This document shows positions 51,366-58,731 of a DNA stretch of 64,000 nucleotides, one piece after another. A program made the translations under genes and the position numbers. The stretch is from contig NZ_JAWQJT010000001.1 of assembly GCF_033441515.1 (NCBI RefSeq), positions 124,001-188,000 on the forward strand, in the 5' to 3' direction. This DNA comes from Amycolatopsis solani. Lineage in GTDB: Bacteria > Actinomycetota > Actinomycetes > Mycobacteriales > Pseudonocardiaceae. How positions within the stretch are numbered: position 1 is the stretch's first letter; every line of letters begins with the position of its first letter. The notes beneath the pieces are model-generated. The model was not told the origin of the DNA. It saw only the letters and a list, made by a program, of their open reading frames with translations, and did no database searches.

Positions 51366-52820
51366 TCAGCCCAGGGAAGCCGCCAGCTCCACCAGTGTTC
51401 GGGCCGCGAAGCCCGTTGCTCCCGGGACCACCTCGTCGTAGTTCTTCTCCGACCGTGCCGGTCCCGCGATGTCCAGGTGCGCCCACGGGAGCCCGGACGT
51501 GAACTCACGCAGGAACAGCGCCGCCGTGATGCTGCCCGGGCCTCCCGGCGTCTGGCGGACGTCGCCGAACTCGCCGCGGACGTTGTCCGCGTAGTCCTCC
51601 ACCAGGGGCATGCGCCACCACGCCTCGCCCACCCGCGCGCCCGCCGCGACGACCGCCGTGGCCAGCGCGGTGTCCGAAGCGAACAGACCGCCCGTCCGCA
51701 GGCCCAGCGAGACCTTCATGGCGCCCGTCAGCGTCGCCGCGTCGACCACGTAGTCCGGGCTGAACCGGCGGATGCCGTACGCCAGCGCGTCCGCCAGGAC
51801 CATGCGGCCCTCCGCGTCCGTGTTCGACACCTCTGTGGTCTTGCCGCCGTAGTGGCGGACGATGTCGCCTGGCCGGTACGCCGAGCCCGACACGTGGTTC
51901 TCCGCCGCCGGCACCAGCGCCGTCACGCGGATCGGCAGGCCCAGCGCCGCGATCGCGCGGGTGGCGGCGATCACCGCCGCGCCGCCCGCCATGTCCGTGC
52001 GCATCAGGTGCATGCCGTCGGCCGGCTTGATGGACAGGCCGCCCGTGTCGAACGTGATGCCCTTGCCCACCAGGAGCAGGTGCTTCGCGGCCCCCGACGG
52101 CTTGTACGACATTTCGATCAGGCGCGGCGGACGGGCCGAGCCGCCGCCGACCGCCACGACGCCGCCGAAGCCCTGCGTCGTCAGCCACTTCTCGTCGCGG
52201 ACCGTCACCTCGACACCCGGTCCGGCCACCTTGGACGCGGTGTCCGCCAGCCACGCCGGGCTCTTCACGTTCGACGGCGTGTTCGCCAGGTCGCGGGTCA
52301 GCGCCGTCGCCGCGGCCAGTGCCGAAGCGCGGGCGACCAGCTCGCCGAAAGCCGGGTCCGCGGTCACGAGCCGCACCGTCCGCACCGACGGCTTCGGGTC
52401 CTCACCGGACACCTTGAAGCGGTACCCGCCCAGCAGCAGCCCGAGCGCCAGCTCGGTCACGTGCTCGCCGGACGCCTCTTCCGGCAGCGCCACCTGCACC
52501 GCGCGGAAGGCCTTCCCCCCACCGTCGACGTCCTCCGCCAGCGCCGCGTTCACCGCGCGGACCAGCGCCGCGCCGGTCTTGCGGTACTGCTTCGGCTCGC
52601 CGTCGCCGAGGCCCGCGACCCAGCGGGGACCGTCGCCGGGGATCGCCTGCACGTCGCCCGCTTTGCCGGTGATCCGGATGCCGCCGACCTCGAGCGGCTC
52701 GGACTCGACGTCGTCCGCCGGCGCGGTCACGAGCCGGGCCGTCGGGGTGCCGCGGCGGAGCTCCGCCGCCACCTCGATGTCGAGCAGACTGGTCGGAACG
52801 GGGGGTAGCGGATTACGCAC
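51366..52820 (-). CDS. pepA: leucyl aminopeptidase (M17 family)
   Basis: A 484-residue M17 metallopeptidase. The N-terminal macro-like domain (1-165) precedes the catalytic domain with LLVGKGITFDTGGLSIKP (Lys and Asp ligands), MHLMRTDMAGGAAVIAA and NTDAEGRMVLADALAYG (Asp, Glu and Arg). It releases N-terminal residues from peptides and in some bacteria handles Cys-Gly. GTG 52820 has GGAGG 9 nt upstream; TTG at 52829 would abut it. Confidence 0.93.
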   Translation of the reverse strand: MRNPLPPVPTSLLDIEVAAELRRGTPTARLVTAPADDVESEPLEVGGIRITGKAGDVQAIPGDGPRWVAGLGDGEPKQYRKTGAALVRAVNAALAEDVDGGGKAFRAVQVALPEEASGEHVTELALGLLLGGYRFKVSGEDPKPSVRTVRLVTADPAFGELVARASALAAATALTRDLANTPSNVKSPAWLADTASKVAGPGVEVTVRDEKWLTTQGFGGVVAVGGGSARPPRLIEMSYKPSGAAKHLLLVGKGITFDTGGLSIKPADGMHLMRTDMAGGAAVIAATRAIAALGLPIRVTALVPAAENHVSGSAYRPGDIVRHYGGKTTEVSNTDAEGRMVLADALAYGIRRFSPDYVVDAATLTGAMKVSLGLRTGGLFASDTALATAVVAAGARVGEAWWRMPLVEDYADNVRGEFGDVRQTPGGPGSITAALFLREFTSGLPWAHLDIAGPARSEKNYDEVVPGATGFAARTLVELAASLG

Positions 52821-52853
52821 AGTGAGCAACCTCCGGGCGCTGAGGAACCGCGA

Positions 52854-52879
52854 CCCCGGCCTCCGAAGGGAGACCGGGG
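52854..52879 (-). terminator. hairpin between DUF3117 and aminopeptidase genes
   Basis: CCCCGGCCTCC and GGAGACCGGGG pair with one mismatch around a GAAG loop. It lies downstream of the DUF3117 gene and upstream of the aminopeptidase start, so it may terminate the former. Confidence 0.5.
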
Positions 52880-52910
52880 TGCGACGGAAGGACGGTTCGA
52901 GGGAGGCTTG

Positions 52911-53078
52911 CTAGCCCGTGACCTCCGCCAGTGCGGCGCCGAGGTCCTTCGCTTCTTCCGCGGAAAGTTCGACGACGAGTCGCCCACCGCCCTCGAGCGG
53001 TACGCGCATCACGAGGCCCCGCCCCTCCTTAGTCACTTCGAGGGGACCATCTCCGGTCCGGGGCTTCATGGCCGCCAT
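52911..53078 (-). CDS. DUF3117 small protein (Rv1211 type)
   Basis: A 55-residue protein beginning MAAMKPRTGDGPLEVTKEGR and continuing LVMRVPLEGGGRLVVELSAE, a full match to DUF3117. ATG at 53078 has GGAGGGAG upstream. The family is highly conserved in actinobacteria and of unknown function. Confidence 0.92.
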   Translation of the reverse strand: MAAMKPRTGDGPLEVTKEGRGLVMRVPLEGGGRLVVELSAEEAKDLGAALAEVTG

Positions 53079-53276
53079 AGCGTGCTCCCTCCGTCTCAAC
53101 CGGCGCGCCCGGGTCGCGCTCGCGTGAAAGCCAGCCGGGTCTGGTGTCCATTGTCCCTCATCAGCGGCCGGGCGCATCAGCGGACCGATCATTTGCCGCT
53201 GTATCGGTGCTGGTATGCGGCCCGGGAGAGGTGGAAGACTCTCGGCCGACCGAAGTTTTCCGCGCAAGGAGAAGAC

Positions 53277-54071
53277 GTGACCACATCCGACGTCCTGCTG
53301 ATCGCCGACGCCGAAGGGGTGCGCACCCTCACCCTCAACCGGCCGCAGGCGTACAACTCGCTGACCGTCGAGCTGAAGGAAGCACTGCTCGCGGCGCTGC
53401 GGGCGGCGGCGGGCGACGAAGCCGTCCGCGCGGTGGTGCTGACCGGGTCCGGCAAGGCGTTCTGCGCCGGCCAGGACCTGAAGGAACACGTGGGGCTGCT
53501 CCAGGCGGGTGACCCCGCCCCGCTACAGACGGTGAAGGAGCACTACAACCCGATCGTCAAGGCGATCGTGGACATGGAGAAGCCGGTCATCGCGGCCGTC
53601 AACGGCACCGCCGCGGGCGCCGGGGCCGCCTTCGCCTACGCCAGTGACCTGCGGATCGCCGCCGAATCGTCGTCGTTCCTGATGGCCTTCGCCAACGTCG
53701 GGCTCGGCCCGGACTCGGGTGCGTCGTGGACGCTGCAGCGGCTGGTCGGCTACGGCCGCGCCGCCGAGCTGATGCTGCTGGCCCGGACCGTCGACGCCGC
53801 CGAGGCGCTGCGGCTCGGCCTGGTCGGCGAGGTCGTGCCGGACGAGGAACTCCCGGCCCGCGCCCAGAAGATCGCGGCGAAGCTGGCGAACGGGCCGACC
53901 GTGGCCTACGCGAAGATCAAGGGCGTGCTCAACCTGGCCGCGCAGTCGACGTTCGACGAGGCCCTCGCCGCGGAGGACGCCGCCCAGGCCGCCCTCGGCG
54001 CGACCGCCGACCACACCGAGGCCGTCGAGGCCTTCGTCGGCAAGCGCAAGCCGAACTTCCAGGGCAAGTAA
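53277..54071 (+). CDS. enoyl-CoA hydratase/isomerase
   Basis: A 264-residue crotonase-fold enzyme. Oxyanion-hole motifs are SGKAFCAGQDLKEHVGLLQ and PVIAAVNGTAAGAGAAFAYA; the region SFLMAFANVGLGPDSGASWT carries a Pro-Asp pair in place of the usual catalytic Glu, as in PaaG-type isomerases (1,2-epoxyphenylacetyl-CoA isomerase). It may thus act in phenylacetate or fatty acid breakdown. GTG at 53277 has AAGGAGA 6 nt upstream. Confidence 0.9.
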   Translation: MTTSDVLLIADAEGVRTLTLNRPQAYNSLTVELKEALLAALRAAAGDEAVRAVVLTGSGKAFCAGQDLKEHVGLLQAGDPAPLQTVKEHYNPIVKAIVDMEKPVIAAVNGTAAGAGAAFAYASDLRIAAESSSFLMAFANVGLGPDSGASWTLQRLVGYGRAAELMLLARTVDAAEALRLGLVGEVVPDEELPARAQKIAAKLANGPTVAYAKIKGVLNLAAQSTFDEALAAEDAAQAALGATADHTEAVEAFVGKRKPNFQGK

Positions 54072-54072
54072 C

Positions 54073-54120
54073 GCTCGTGAGTGTTTAGTCGGGTTCTAAC
54101 CCGACTAAACACTCACGAGC
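54073..54120. terminator. 23 bp inverted repeat (TCGTGAGTG family, copy B)
   Basis: Arms 54073-54095 and 54098-54120 are perfectly complementary with a CT centre. It shares TCGTGAGTG and GTCGGGTT with copy A at 31278, while the four bases between (TTTA here, GCAA there) differ with compensating changes in the other arm. The stem runs 8 bp into the last codons of the glycosylase gene. Confidence 0.75.
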
Positions 54121-54679
54121 CGGCGCGGAAGCAGCCCTGGACGTGGTCGTCGACCATGCCGGTCGCCTGCATCAGCGCGTAGCACGTGGTCGGGCCGAGG
54201 AAGACGAACCCGCGCTTCTTCAGCTCCTTGGCCATCGCCTTGGACTCGTCCGTGATCGCCGGGACGTCGGCCATCGTCTTCGGACGGCGATGTGAAGAAG
54301 GCGCGAACGACCACAGCAGGTCGTCCAACGGCGTGTCCAAAGCACCGATCGCCTGCGCGTTCTTGATCGCGGCCAGAATCTTGGCCCGGTTCCGCACGAT
54401 CGACGCGTCCTGCATCAGCCGCTCGACGTCGGCGTCGCCGAACTTCGCCACCTGCGCCGGCTTGAACCGCTTGAACGCCTTCCGGAAGTTCTCGCGCTTG
54501 CGCAGGATCGTGATCCACGACAGTCCCGACTGGAACGACTCGAGGCACAGCCGCTCGTACAGCTCGTCCTGCCCGTGGAGCGGCACGCCCCACTCCTCGT
54601 CGTGGTAGGCCACGTAGTCCGGGGCCGAATTGCCCCAGCTGCACCGCGGGACGCCGTCGGTGCCGAACAGCTCAGTCAT
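54113..54679 (-). CDS. tag: DNA-3-methyladenine glycosylase I (TagA)
   Basis: A 188-residue alkylbase glycosylase. It has the family opening RCSWGNSAPDYVAYHDEEWG, FQSGLSWITILRKRENFRKA, and the C-terminal FVFLGPTTCYALMQATGMV motif. It removes 3-methyladenine from DNA. Zinc ligands (C15, H28 and later H/C in DDHVQGC) are present. ATG 54679 overlaps the stop of the SRPBCC gene by 8 nt; a GTG six bases upstream is possible. Position matches Rv1210. Confidence 0.93.
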   Translation of the reverse strand: MTELFGTDGVPRCSWGNSAPDYVAYHDEEWGVPLHGQDELYERLCLESFQSGLSWITILRKRENFRKAFKRFKPAQVAKFGDADVERLMQDASIVRNRAKILAAIKNAQAIGALDTPLDDLLWSFAPSSHRRPKTMADVPAITDESKAMAKELKKRGFVFLGPTTCYALMQATGMVDDHVQGCFRAGS

Positions 54680-55130
54680 CCCCACCCACCGAATAGTCCT
54701 CCGCGAACCGCGCGAACCGCCGCAGCGACTGGCGCACGCCCAGCGCGAACGCCGGCCGCACCAACGGCCAGCCGAGCCGGCCCAGCGGCCCGAACGGCAG
54801 CCGCAGGTGCTCGGCCCAGACGAACGTCGAGCGCGTCGCGCCCTTCGGCACCACCTGGAACACGCCGGTGCCCTGCACGACGCTGCCGAGGTGCCGGACG
54901 GCGCACCGCACCGGCGGCTCCCAGCTCGTGATCTCCATCTTGTCCGTGAACCCGATGCCGGCCACCCCGGTGAACGCCGACAGGCGCGACCCGACGCTGC
55001 GGCCGTTGCCCTCGACGACCTCCACCTCGGTGCCGAGCATCCACTCGCCCTGGCGCGTCCAGTCGGTGAGCGCGAGCCAGGTCGTCCCGGCCGGCGCGCG
55101 CACGTCGACCGACAGGATCAGATCCGTCAC
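54672..55130 (-). CDS. SRPBCC (START-like) family protein
   Basis: A 152-residue polyketide cyclase/START-like protein: DLILSVDVRAPAGTTWLALT, TDWTRQGEWMLGTEVEVVEG and TRSTFVWAEHLRLPFGPLGR. Such proteins bind hydrophobic ligands. It sits between the DivIVA-like and glycosylase genes with overlaps at both ends, so all are one operon. GTG at 55130. Confidence 0.87.
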   Translation of the reverse strand: MTDLILSVDVRAPAGTTWLALTDWTRQGEWMLGTEVEVVEGNGRSVGSRLSAFTGVAGIGFTDKMEITSWEPPVRCAVRHLGSVVQGTGVFQVVPKGATRSTFVWAEHLRLPFGPLGRLGWPLVRPAFALGVRQSLRRFARFAEDYSVGGDD

Positions 55131-55450
55131 TGGGCGCCTTCGGGCGAACTCTCCCGTTCGCGTTCGCGCTGTTCCAGCTCGCCGACCCGGGCGCGCAGCT
55201 CGTCGAGCTCGACGCCGAGGCGCCGCAGCACCCAGTCCACTTCGGACATCTTGTAGCCGCGCAGCACCAGCTGGAAGCGGACCTCCGTCAGGTCCTCGCC
55301 GGTGATGTCCTCGGCGGGCAGCCGCGTCGGCGAGCTGCCCGGCGGCAGCGGGGCGAGCTCCTCACCCCGGCCGAAGACCACGGCGGCGAGCAGGAACACC
55401 ACGGCGGCCACCAGCAGCATGACTACGAGGTAGATCAGCGCGGTCGTCAC
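55127..55450 (-). CDS. DivIVA-domain membrane protein (Rv1209 type)
   Basis: A 107-residue protein. An N-terminal membrane helix (TALIYLVVMLLVAAVVFLLA) is followed by RLPAEDITGEDLTEVRFQLV, a DivIVA-like segment RGYKMSEVDWVLRRLGVEL and a coiled-coil tail. May link to polar growth proteins. GTG start overlaps the upstream HAAS gene stop by 4 nt. Confidence 0.85.
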   Translation of the reverse strand: MTTALIYLVVMLLVAAVVFLLAAVVFGRGEELAPLPPGSSPTRLPAEDITGEDLTEVRFQLVLRGYKMSEVDWVLRRLGVELDELRARVGELEQRERERESSPEGAQ

Positions 55451-56115
55451 GCGACGATCGTGGCATACCCACCCCAGGATCGTCTCGCGAGCACGACGAG
55501 CCGCAGCGAAAGCAGCACCCAGGCGACCATCAACAGGGCGCACGGGACGCTCAGGAACAGCCTCGACGCGTCGACGAACCCGGTCGCGCCGATCAGCAGC
55601 CCGACCGACGCCAGGTTGACGCCGACCGCGACCGCGATGAGGCTGCCGCAGAACCGCGCGAGCCCGGTGCCGTCCAGGCGGCGGCTCAGCCAGCGGATGC
55701 CGAGCAGCGCGAGCACGCCGATCACCGGCACGACGAACACCGCGCCGTGGGTGACGTGCGTGACGACCTTGTACCACTCCGGCGTCGGCGTCGAGATCTT
55801 CGTCCACTCGCCGAAGGTGAGGATCCGGGCGTAGTCCCACGCGATCTGCATCGCCGGGACGCCGATGACGAGCTTCCACAGCGTCCGGACACCGCTGAGC
55901 ATGCCGAGCTCGGCCTGGTAGTCGCGGGCGACGACGGCGGGCGGGCCGAAGTCGGCGACGGCGCGGCGCTCGGCGTCCTCCTCGCTCCAGCCGCCCGCGC
56001 GGTACGCGTCCGCGGCGTCGTGCAGGCCGTCCCGCGCCTCCCCCAGCAGGTCGGCCTTGAACCGGCCGCAGCCGTGCAGTCTGCGGTCCAGATCCCCCAG
56101 GTATTCGTCGATCAT
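55447..56115 (-). CDS. HAAS-domain membrane protein (PadR partner)
   Basis: A 222-residue protein. The N-terminal HAAS-type helical domain (YLGDLDRRLHGCGRFKADLL, WSEEDAERRAVADFGPPAVV) is followed by four to five hydrophobic helices. Such proteins are usually coded directly after PadR regulators and may modulate them. ATG at 56115 overlaps the PadR stop by 4 nt. Confidence 0.85.
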   Translation of the reverse strand: MIDEYLGDLDRRLHGCGRFKADLLGEARDGLHDAADAYRAGGWSEEDAERRAVADFGPPAVVARDYQAELGMLSGVRTLWKLVIGVPAMQIAWDYARILTFGEWTKISTPTPEWYKVVTHVTHGAVFVVPVIGVLALLGIRWLSRRLDGTGLARFCGSLIAVAVGVNLASVGLLIGATGFVDASRLFLSVPCALLMVAWVLLSLRLVVLARRSWGGYATIVA

Positions 56116-56429
56116 GTCCCCAGCACTCCCCCGATGACCGTGGTGAACTCCCGCCACTCGGCGCGTTCGGCGGCCAGTGCCTGCTGGCCGGAGCGGGTGA
56201 GCCGGTAGGTGCGCCGCTTGCGGCCGGAGACGACGTCCCACTCGCTGGCCAGCCAGCCGGCCCGTTCGAGCCGGCGCAGCGCCGGGTAGACGGTGCCGGT
56301 CGGCAGGTCGAGCGCGCCGTCGCTGCGCAGCTGGAGCGCCTCGATGATCGCGTAGCCGTGCAGCTTCCGGCCGTCGAGCACGGCCAGGAGCAGCGCGTCG
56401 AGGTGCCCGCGCAGGGTATCCGCCTTCAT
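56112..56429 (-). CDS. PadR-family regulator
   Basis: A 105-residue PadR repressor: winged HTH LLAVLDGRKLHGYAIIEALQ and LDLPTGTVYPALRRLERAGW, then a short helix. It lacks the C-terminal dimer helix of larger PadR proteins. Upstream, a possible -10 TAGACT (minus strand, 56443-56438) is very near the ATG. It is divergent from cydA and could bind the dyads in the 140 bp between. Confidence 0.9.
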   Translation of the reverse strand: MKADTLRGHLDALLLAVLDGRKLHGYAIIEALQLRSDGALDLPTGTVYPALRRLERAGWLASEWDVVSGRKRRTYRLTRSGQQALAAERAEWREFTTVIGGVLGT

Positions 56430-56534
56430 AGGTACGCAGTCTACGCATCCCCACCCCGGAGAGGCTATTGCCCGGGCGCGGGGGACGCACCAGGGGATAT
56501 CCCGGAGATGACCCGGATCTCATAGATTTGGTGG

Positions 56535-56562
56535 CTACATGTAGGCAGGCTACGTATATAGT
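56535..56562 (+). promoter_or_regulatory. cydA promoter region with CTACATGTAG dyad
   Basis: CTACATGTAG (56535-56544) is a perfect 10 bp palindrome of the kind bound by PadR proteins. TATAGT (56557-56562) is a good -10 box only 8 nt before the cydA ATG at 56571, so transcription would start at or within a few bases of it. Confidence 0.5.
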
Positions 56563-56570
56563 CCGTCGGC

Positions 56571-57731
56571 ATGGACGCACTCCCGGTCGCGAGACTCCAG
56601 TTCGCGACGACGACCTCGTTCCACTTCCTGTTCGTGCTGCTCACGCTGGGGCTGGTCACCGTGGTGGCCGTGATGCAGACGCGCGCGGCGGTCGGCGGCA
56701 AGCCCGAACTGCTGCGCATGACCCGCTACTGGGGCCGCTTGTACGTGATCAACTACGCGCTGGGGATCGTCACCGGAATCGTGATGGAATTCCAGTTCGG
56801 ACTGACCTGGACCGGGCTTTCCGCATTCGCGGGCGACGTCTTCGGCGCGCCGCTGGCCATTGAGACGCTGGTCGCGTTCTTCCTGGAGTCGACCTTCCTC
56901 GGCCTGTGGATCTTCGGCTTCGGGCGGCTGGGCAAGTGGCTGCACCTGGCGCTGATCTGGCTGGTCACGCTGACCGCGTACGCGTCGGCGCTGTTCATCA
57001 TGCTGGCCAACTCGTTCCTGCAGAACCCGGTCGGCAGCCGGCTCGAAGGCGGCACCCTGCACCTCGACGACTTCGGCGCGCTGTTCTCGAACCCGGCGCT
57101 GGTCGCGTCGCTGCCGCACGTGCTCAGCGCCGCACTGGTGACCGGCGGGTTCTTCGTCGTCGGCGTCAGCGCCTACCACTTCCTCAAGCGCACGACGGAG
57201 GTCGAGTTCTTCCGCCGCTCGATGCGGATCGGCGTGGTCACCGCCCTGATCGGCTCGATCTTCGTGGTCAACCAGGGCTTCGCCCAGTTCGGCCAGCTGA
57301 AGATGTACCAGCCCGACAAGCTCAAGGTGGGTGCGGTCGGGCTGCCGCTGGGCCTGATGATCATGCTCGCGTTCCTGATGCTGCTCTGCGCGCTGCTGGG
57401 CACGCTGCTGCTGTTCCGGAACTGGCTCACCAAGGCCCGGTTCCTGCACTACCTGATGGTCGCGGCGATCCCGTTGCCGTTCCTCGCGTCGATCATGGGC
57501 TGGTTGGTGCGCGAGCTCGGCCGCCAGCCGTGGCTGGTCTGGGGGAAGCTGCGCACGGCCGACGCCGTCGCGGACGTCCCGGCCGGGCAGATCCTGTTCT
57601 CCTTCATCGCTTTCTCGCTGCTGTTCGCCGCGCTCGCGGTCGCCGACTGGGTGCTCCTGGCGCGCGTCGCCAAGCGCGGCCCGGACCCGGTCGACGAGCC
57701 GGCCGAGCAGCCCGCCCTGAGCGGAGTCTGA
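56571..57731 (+). CDS. cydA: cytochrome bd-type oxidase subunit I lacking the Q-loop
   Basis: A 386-residue CydA; usual members are about 450-520. Heme ligands H18 (SFHFLFV) and H183 (LPHVLSA), E98 and E106 (AIETLVAFFLEST) and GRQPW (318-322 region) are present. After K250 (YQPDKLK, the E. coli K252 position) the next helix starts within about 10 residues (LPLGLMIMLAFLML), whereas E. coli has about 140 residues to Met393. The quinol-binding Q-loop, including the conserved Glu of KLAAIE, is therefore gone. Frame is intact and flanking helices continue, so this is not a frameshift. First gene of cydABDC. Confidence 0.9.
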   Translation: MDALPVARLQFATTTSFHFLFVLLTLGLVTVVAVMQTRAAVGGKPELLRMTRYWGRLYVINYALGIVTGIVMEFQFGLTWTGLSAFAGDVFGAPLAIETLVAFFLESTFLGLWIFGFGRLGKWLHLALIWLVTLTAYASALFIMLANSFLQNPVGSRLEGGTLHLDDFGALFSNPALVASLPHVLSAALVTGGFFVVGVSAYHFLKRTTEVEFFRRSMRIGVVTALIGSIFVVNQGFAQFGQLKMYQPDKLKVGAVGLPLGLMIMLAFLMLLCALLGTLLLFRNWLTKARFLHYLMVAAIPLPFLASIMGWLVRELGRQPWLVWGKLRTADAVADVPAGQILFSFIAFSLLFAALAVADWVLLARVAKRGPDPVDEPAEQPALSGV

Positions 57732-57734
57732 CCG

Positions 57735-58721
57735 GTGGTGACCTTCTGGTGGTGCGTTCTCGGCCTGCTGACCTGCGGGTACTTCGCGCTCGCTGGCTAC
57801 GACTACGGCGTCGGCATGCTCCTGCCCGCGTTCGAAACCGACGAACGGCGGCGGCGCCGGATGCTCGGCGCGCTCGGCCCGTTCTTCCTGGCCAACGAGG
57901 TGTGGCTGGTCGCGGCGATCGGGCTGCTGTTCGGCGCGTTCCCGCACCTGGAGGGCAAGGTGTTCGCCGGGGCCTACGTCCTGGTCGTGACGCTGCTGCT
58001 CGGCCTGGTCACGTTCACGGCGTCGATGCAGCTGCGCAGCCGCCGCCCGGACGCGCGGCGCGGTGCCTGGACCGCGGGCATCGTCGGCGGCGCGCTGGTC
58101 ACGGCACTGTCGTGGGGCCTGTTCCTCGGCAACCTCGTGGCCGGGCTGCCGCTGGCCGCCGACGGCTCGCCGTCCGGGGACGTCCTCGCGCTCTTCAGCC
58201 CGTACGCCGTGCTGTGGGGACTCGGGTTCGTCGCGCTGTTCGCCTTGCAGGGCGCGGCGTTCCTCGCCGTGCGCGGCCCGGCCGAGCTGACCGGGCGCGC
58301 GGTGCGGCTGGCCCGCGCGTTCACCGCGCCCGTGCTGGCGTTCCTGGTGATCGCGACGGTGTGGGGCTTCTTCACACTCGACGGCGTCACGGCGCTTGGC
58401 GCGGGTGTCGCGGTGCTGGCGTTCGCCGCCCTCGCCGTCACCCGGCTCGGCTTGGCGCTGCGCCGCAACCGGGTCGCGCTGATCGGCTCGATGGTGCTGG
58501 CCGCCTGCCCGGCCCTGCTCGCCGGCACGCTGCGGTTCCCCGCCGTGCTGGCCTCGCCCGGCTACACGCTGACGGTCGAGCAGGCGGCGACGGCGCCGGG
58601 GACGTTCGCGCTGCTGGCGTGGTTCGCGCCGCCGTCGCTGCTGGTGCTGCTGGTCGTGCAGTGGCTGACCTGGCGCGCCCACCGCCATCCCGTCGACCAG
58701 CGCTCGCTGCTGCACTTCTAA
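57735..58721 (+). CDS. cydB: cytochrome bd-type oxidase subunit II, divergent
   Basis: A 328-residue, eight-helix CydB. The YFALAGYDYGVGMLLPAFE motif matches the usual GYFVLEGFDFGVGML, but the conserved GPVWDGNEVW reads GPFFLANEVW, so the Asp on the proton path (E. coli D58 region) is a Leu here. The usual AFEYR motif reads SMQLR. It follows cydA by 3 nt. A GTG at 57738 is an alternative start. Confidence 0.88.
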   Translation: MVTFWWCVLGLLTCGYFALAGYDYGVGMLLPAFETDERRRRRMLGALGPFFLANEVWLVAAIGLLFGAFPHLEGKVFAGAYVLVVTLLLGLVTFTASMQLRSRRPDARRGAWTAGIVGGALVTALSWGLFLGNLVAGLPLAADGSPSGDVLALFSPYAVLWGLGFVALFALQGAAFLAVRGPAELTGRAVRLARAFTAPVLAFLVIATVWGFFTLDGVTALGAGVAVLAFAALAVTRLGLALRRNRVALIGSMVLAACPALLAGTLRFPAVLASPGYTLTVEQAATAPGTFALLAWFAPPSLLVLLVVQWLTWRAHRHPVDQRSLLHF

Positions 58722-58731
58722 GGGGAACGCC

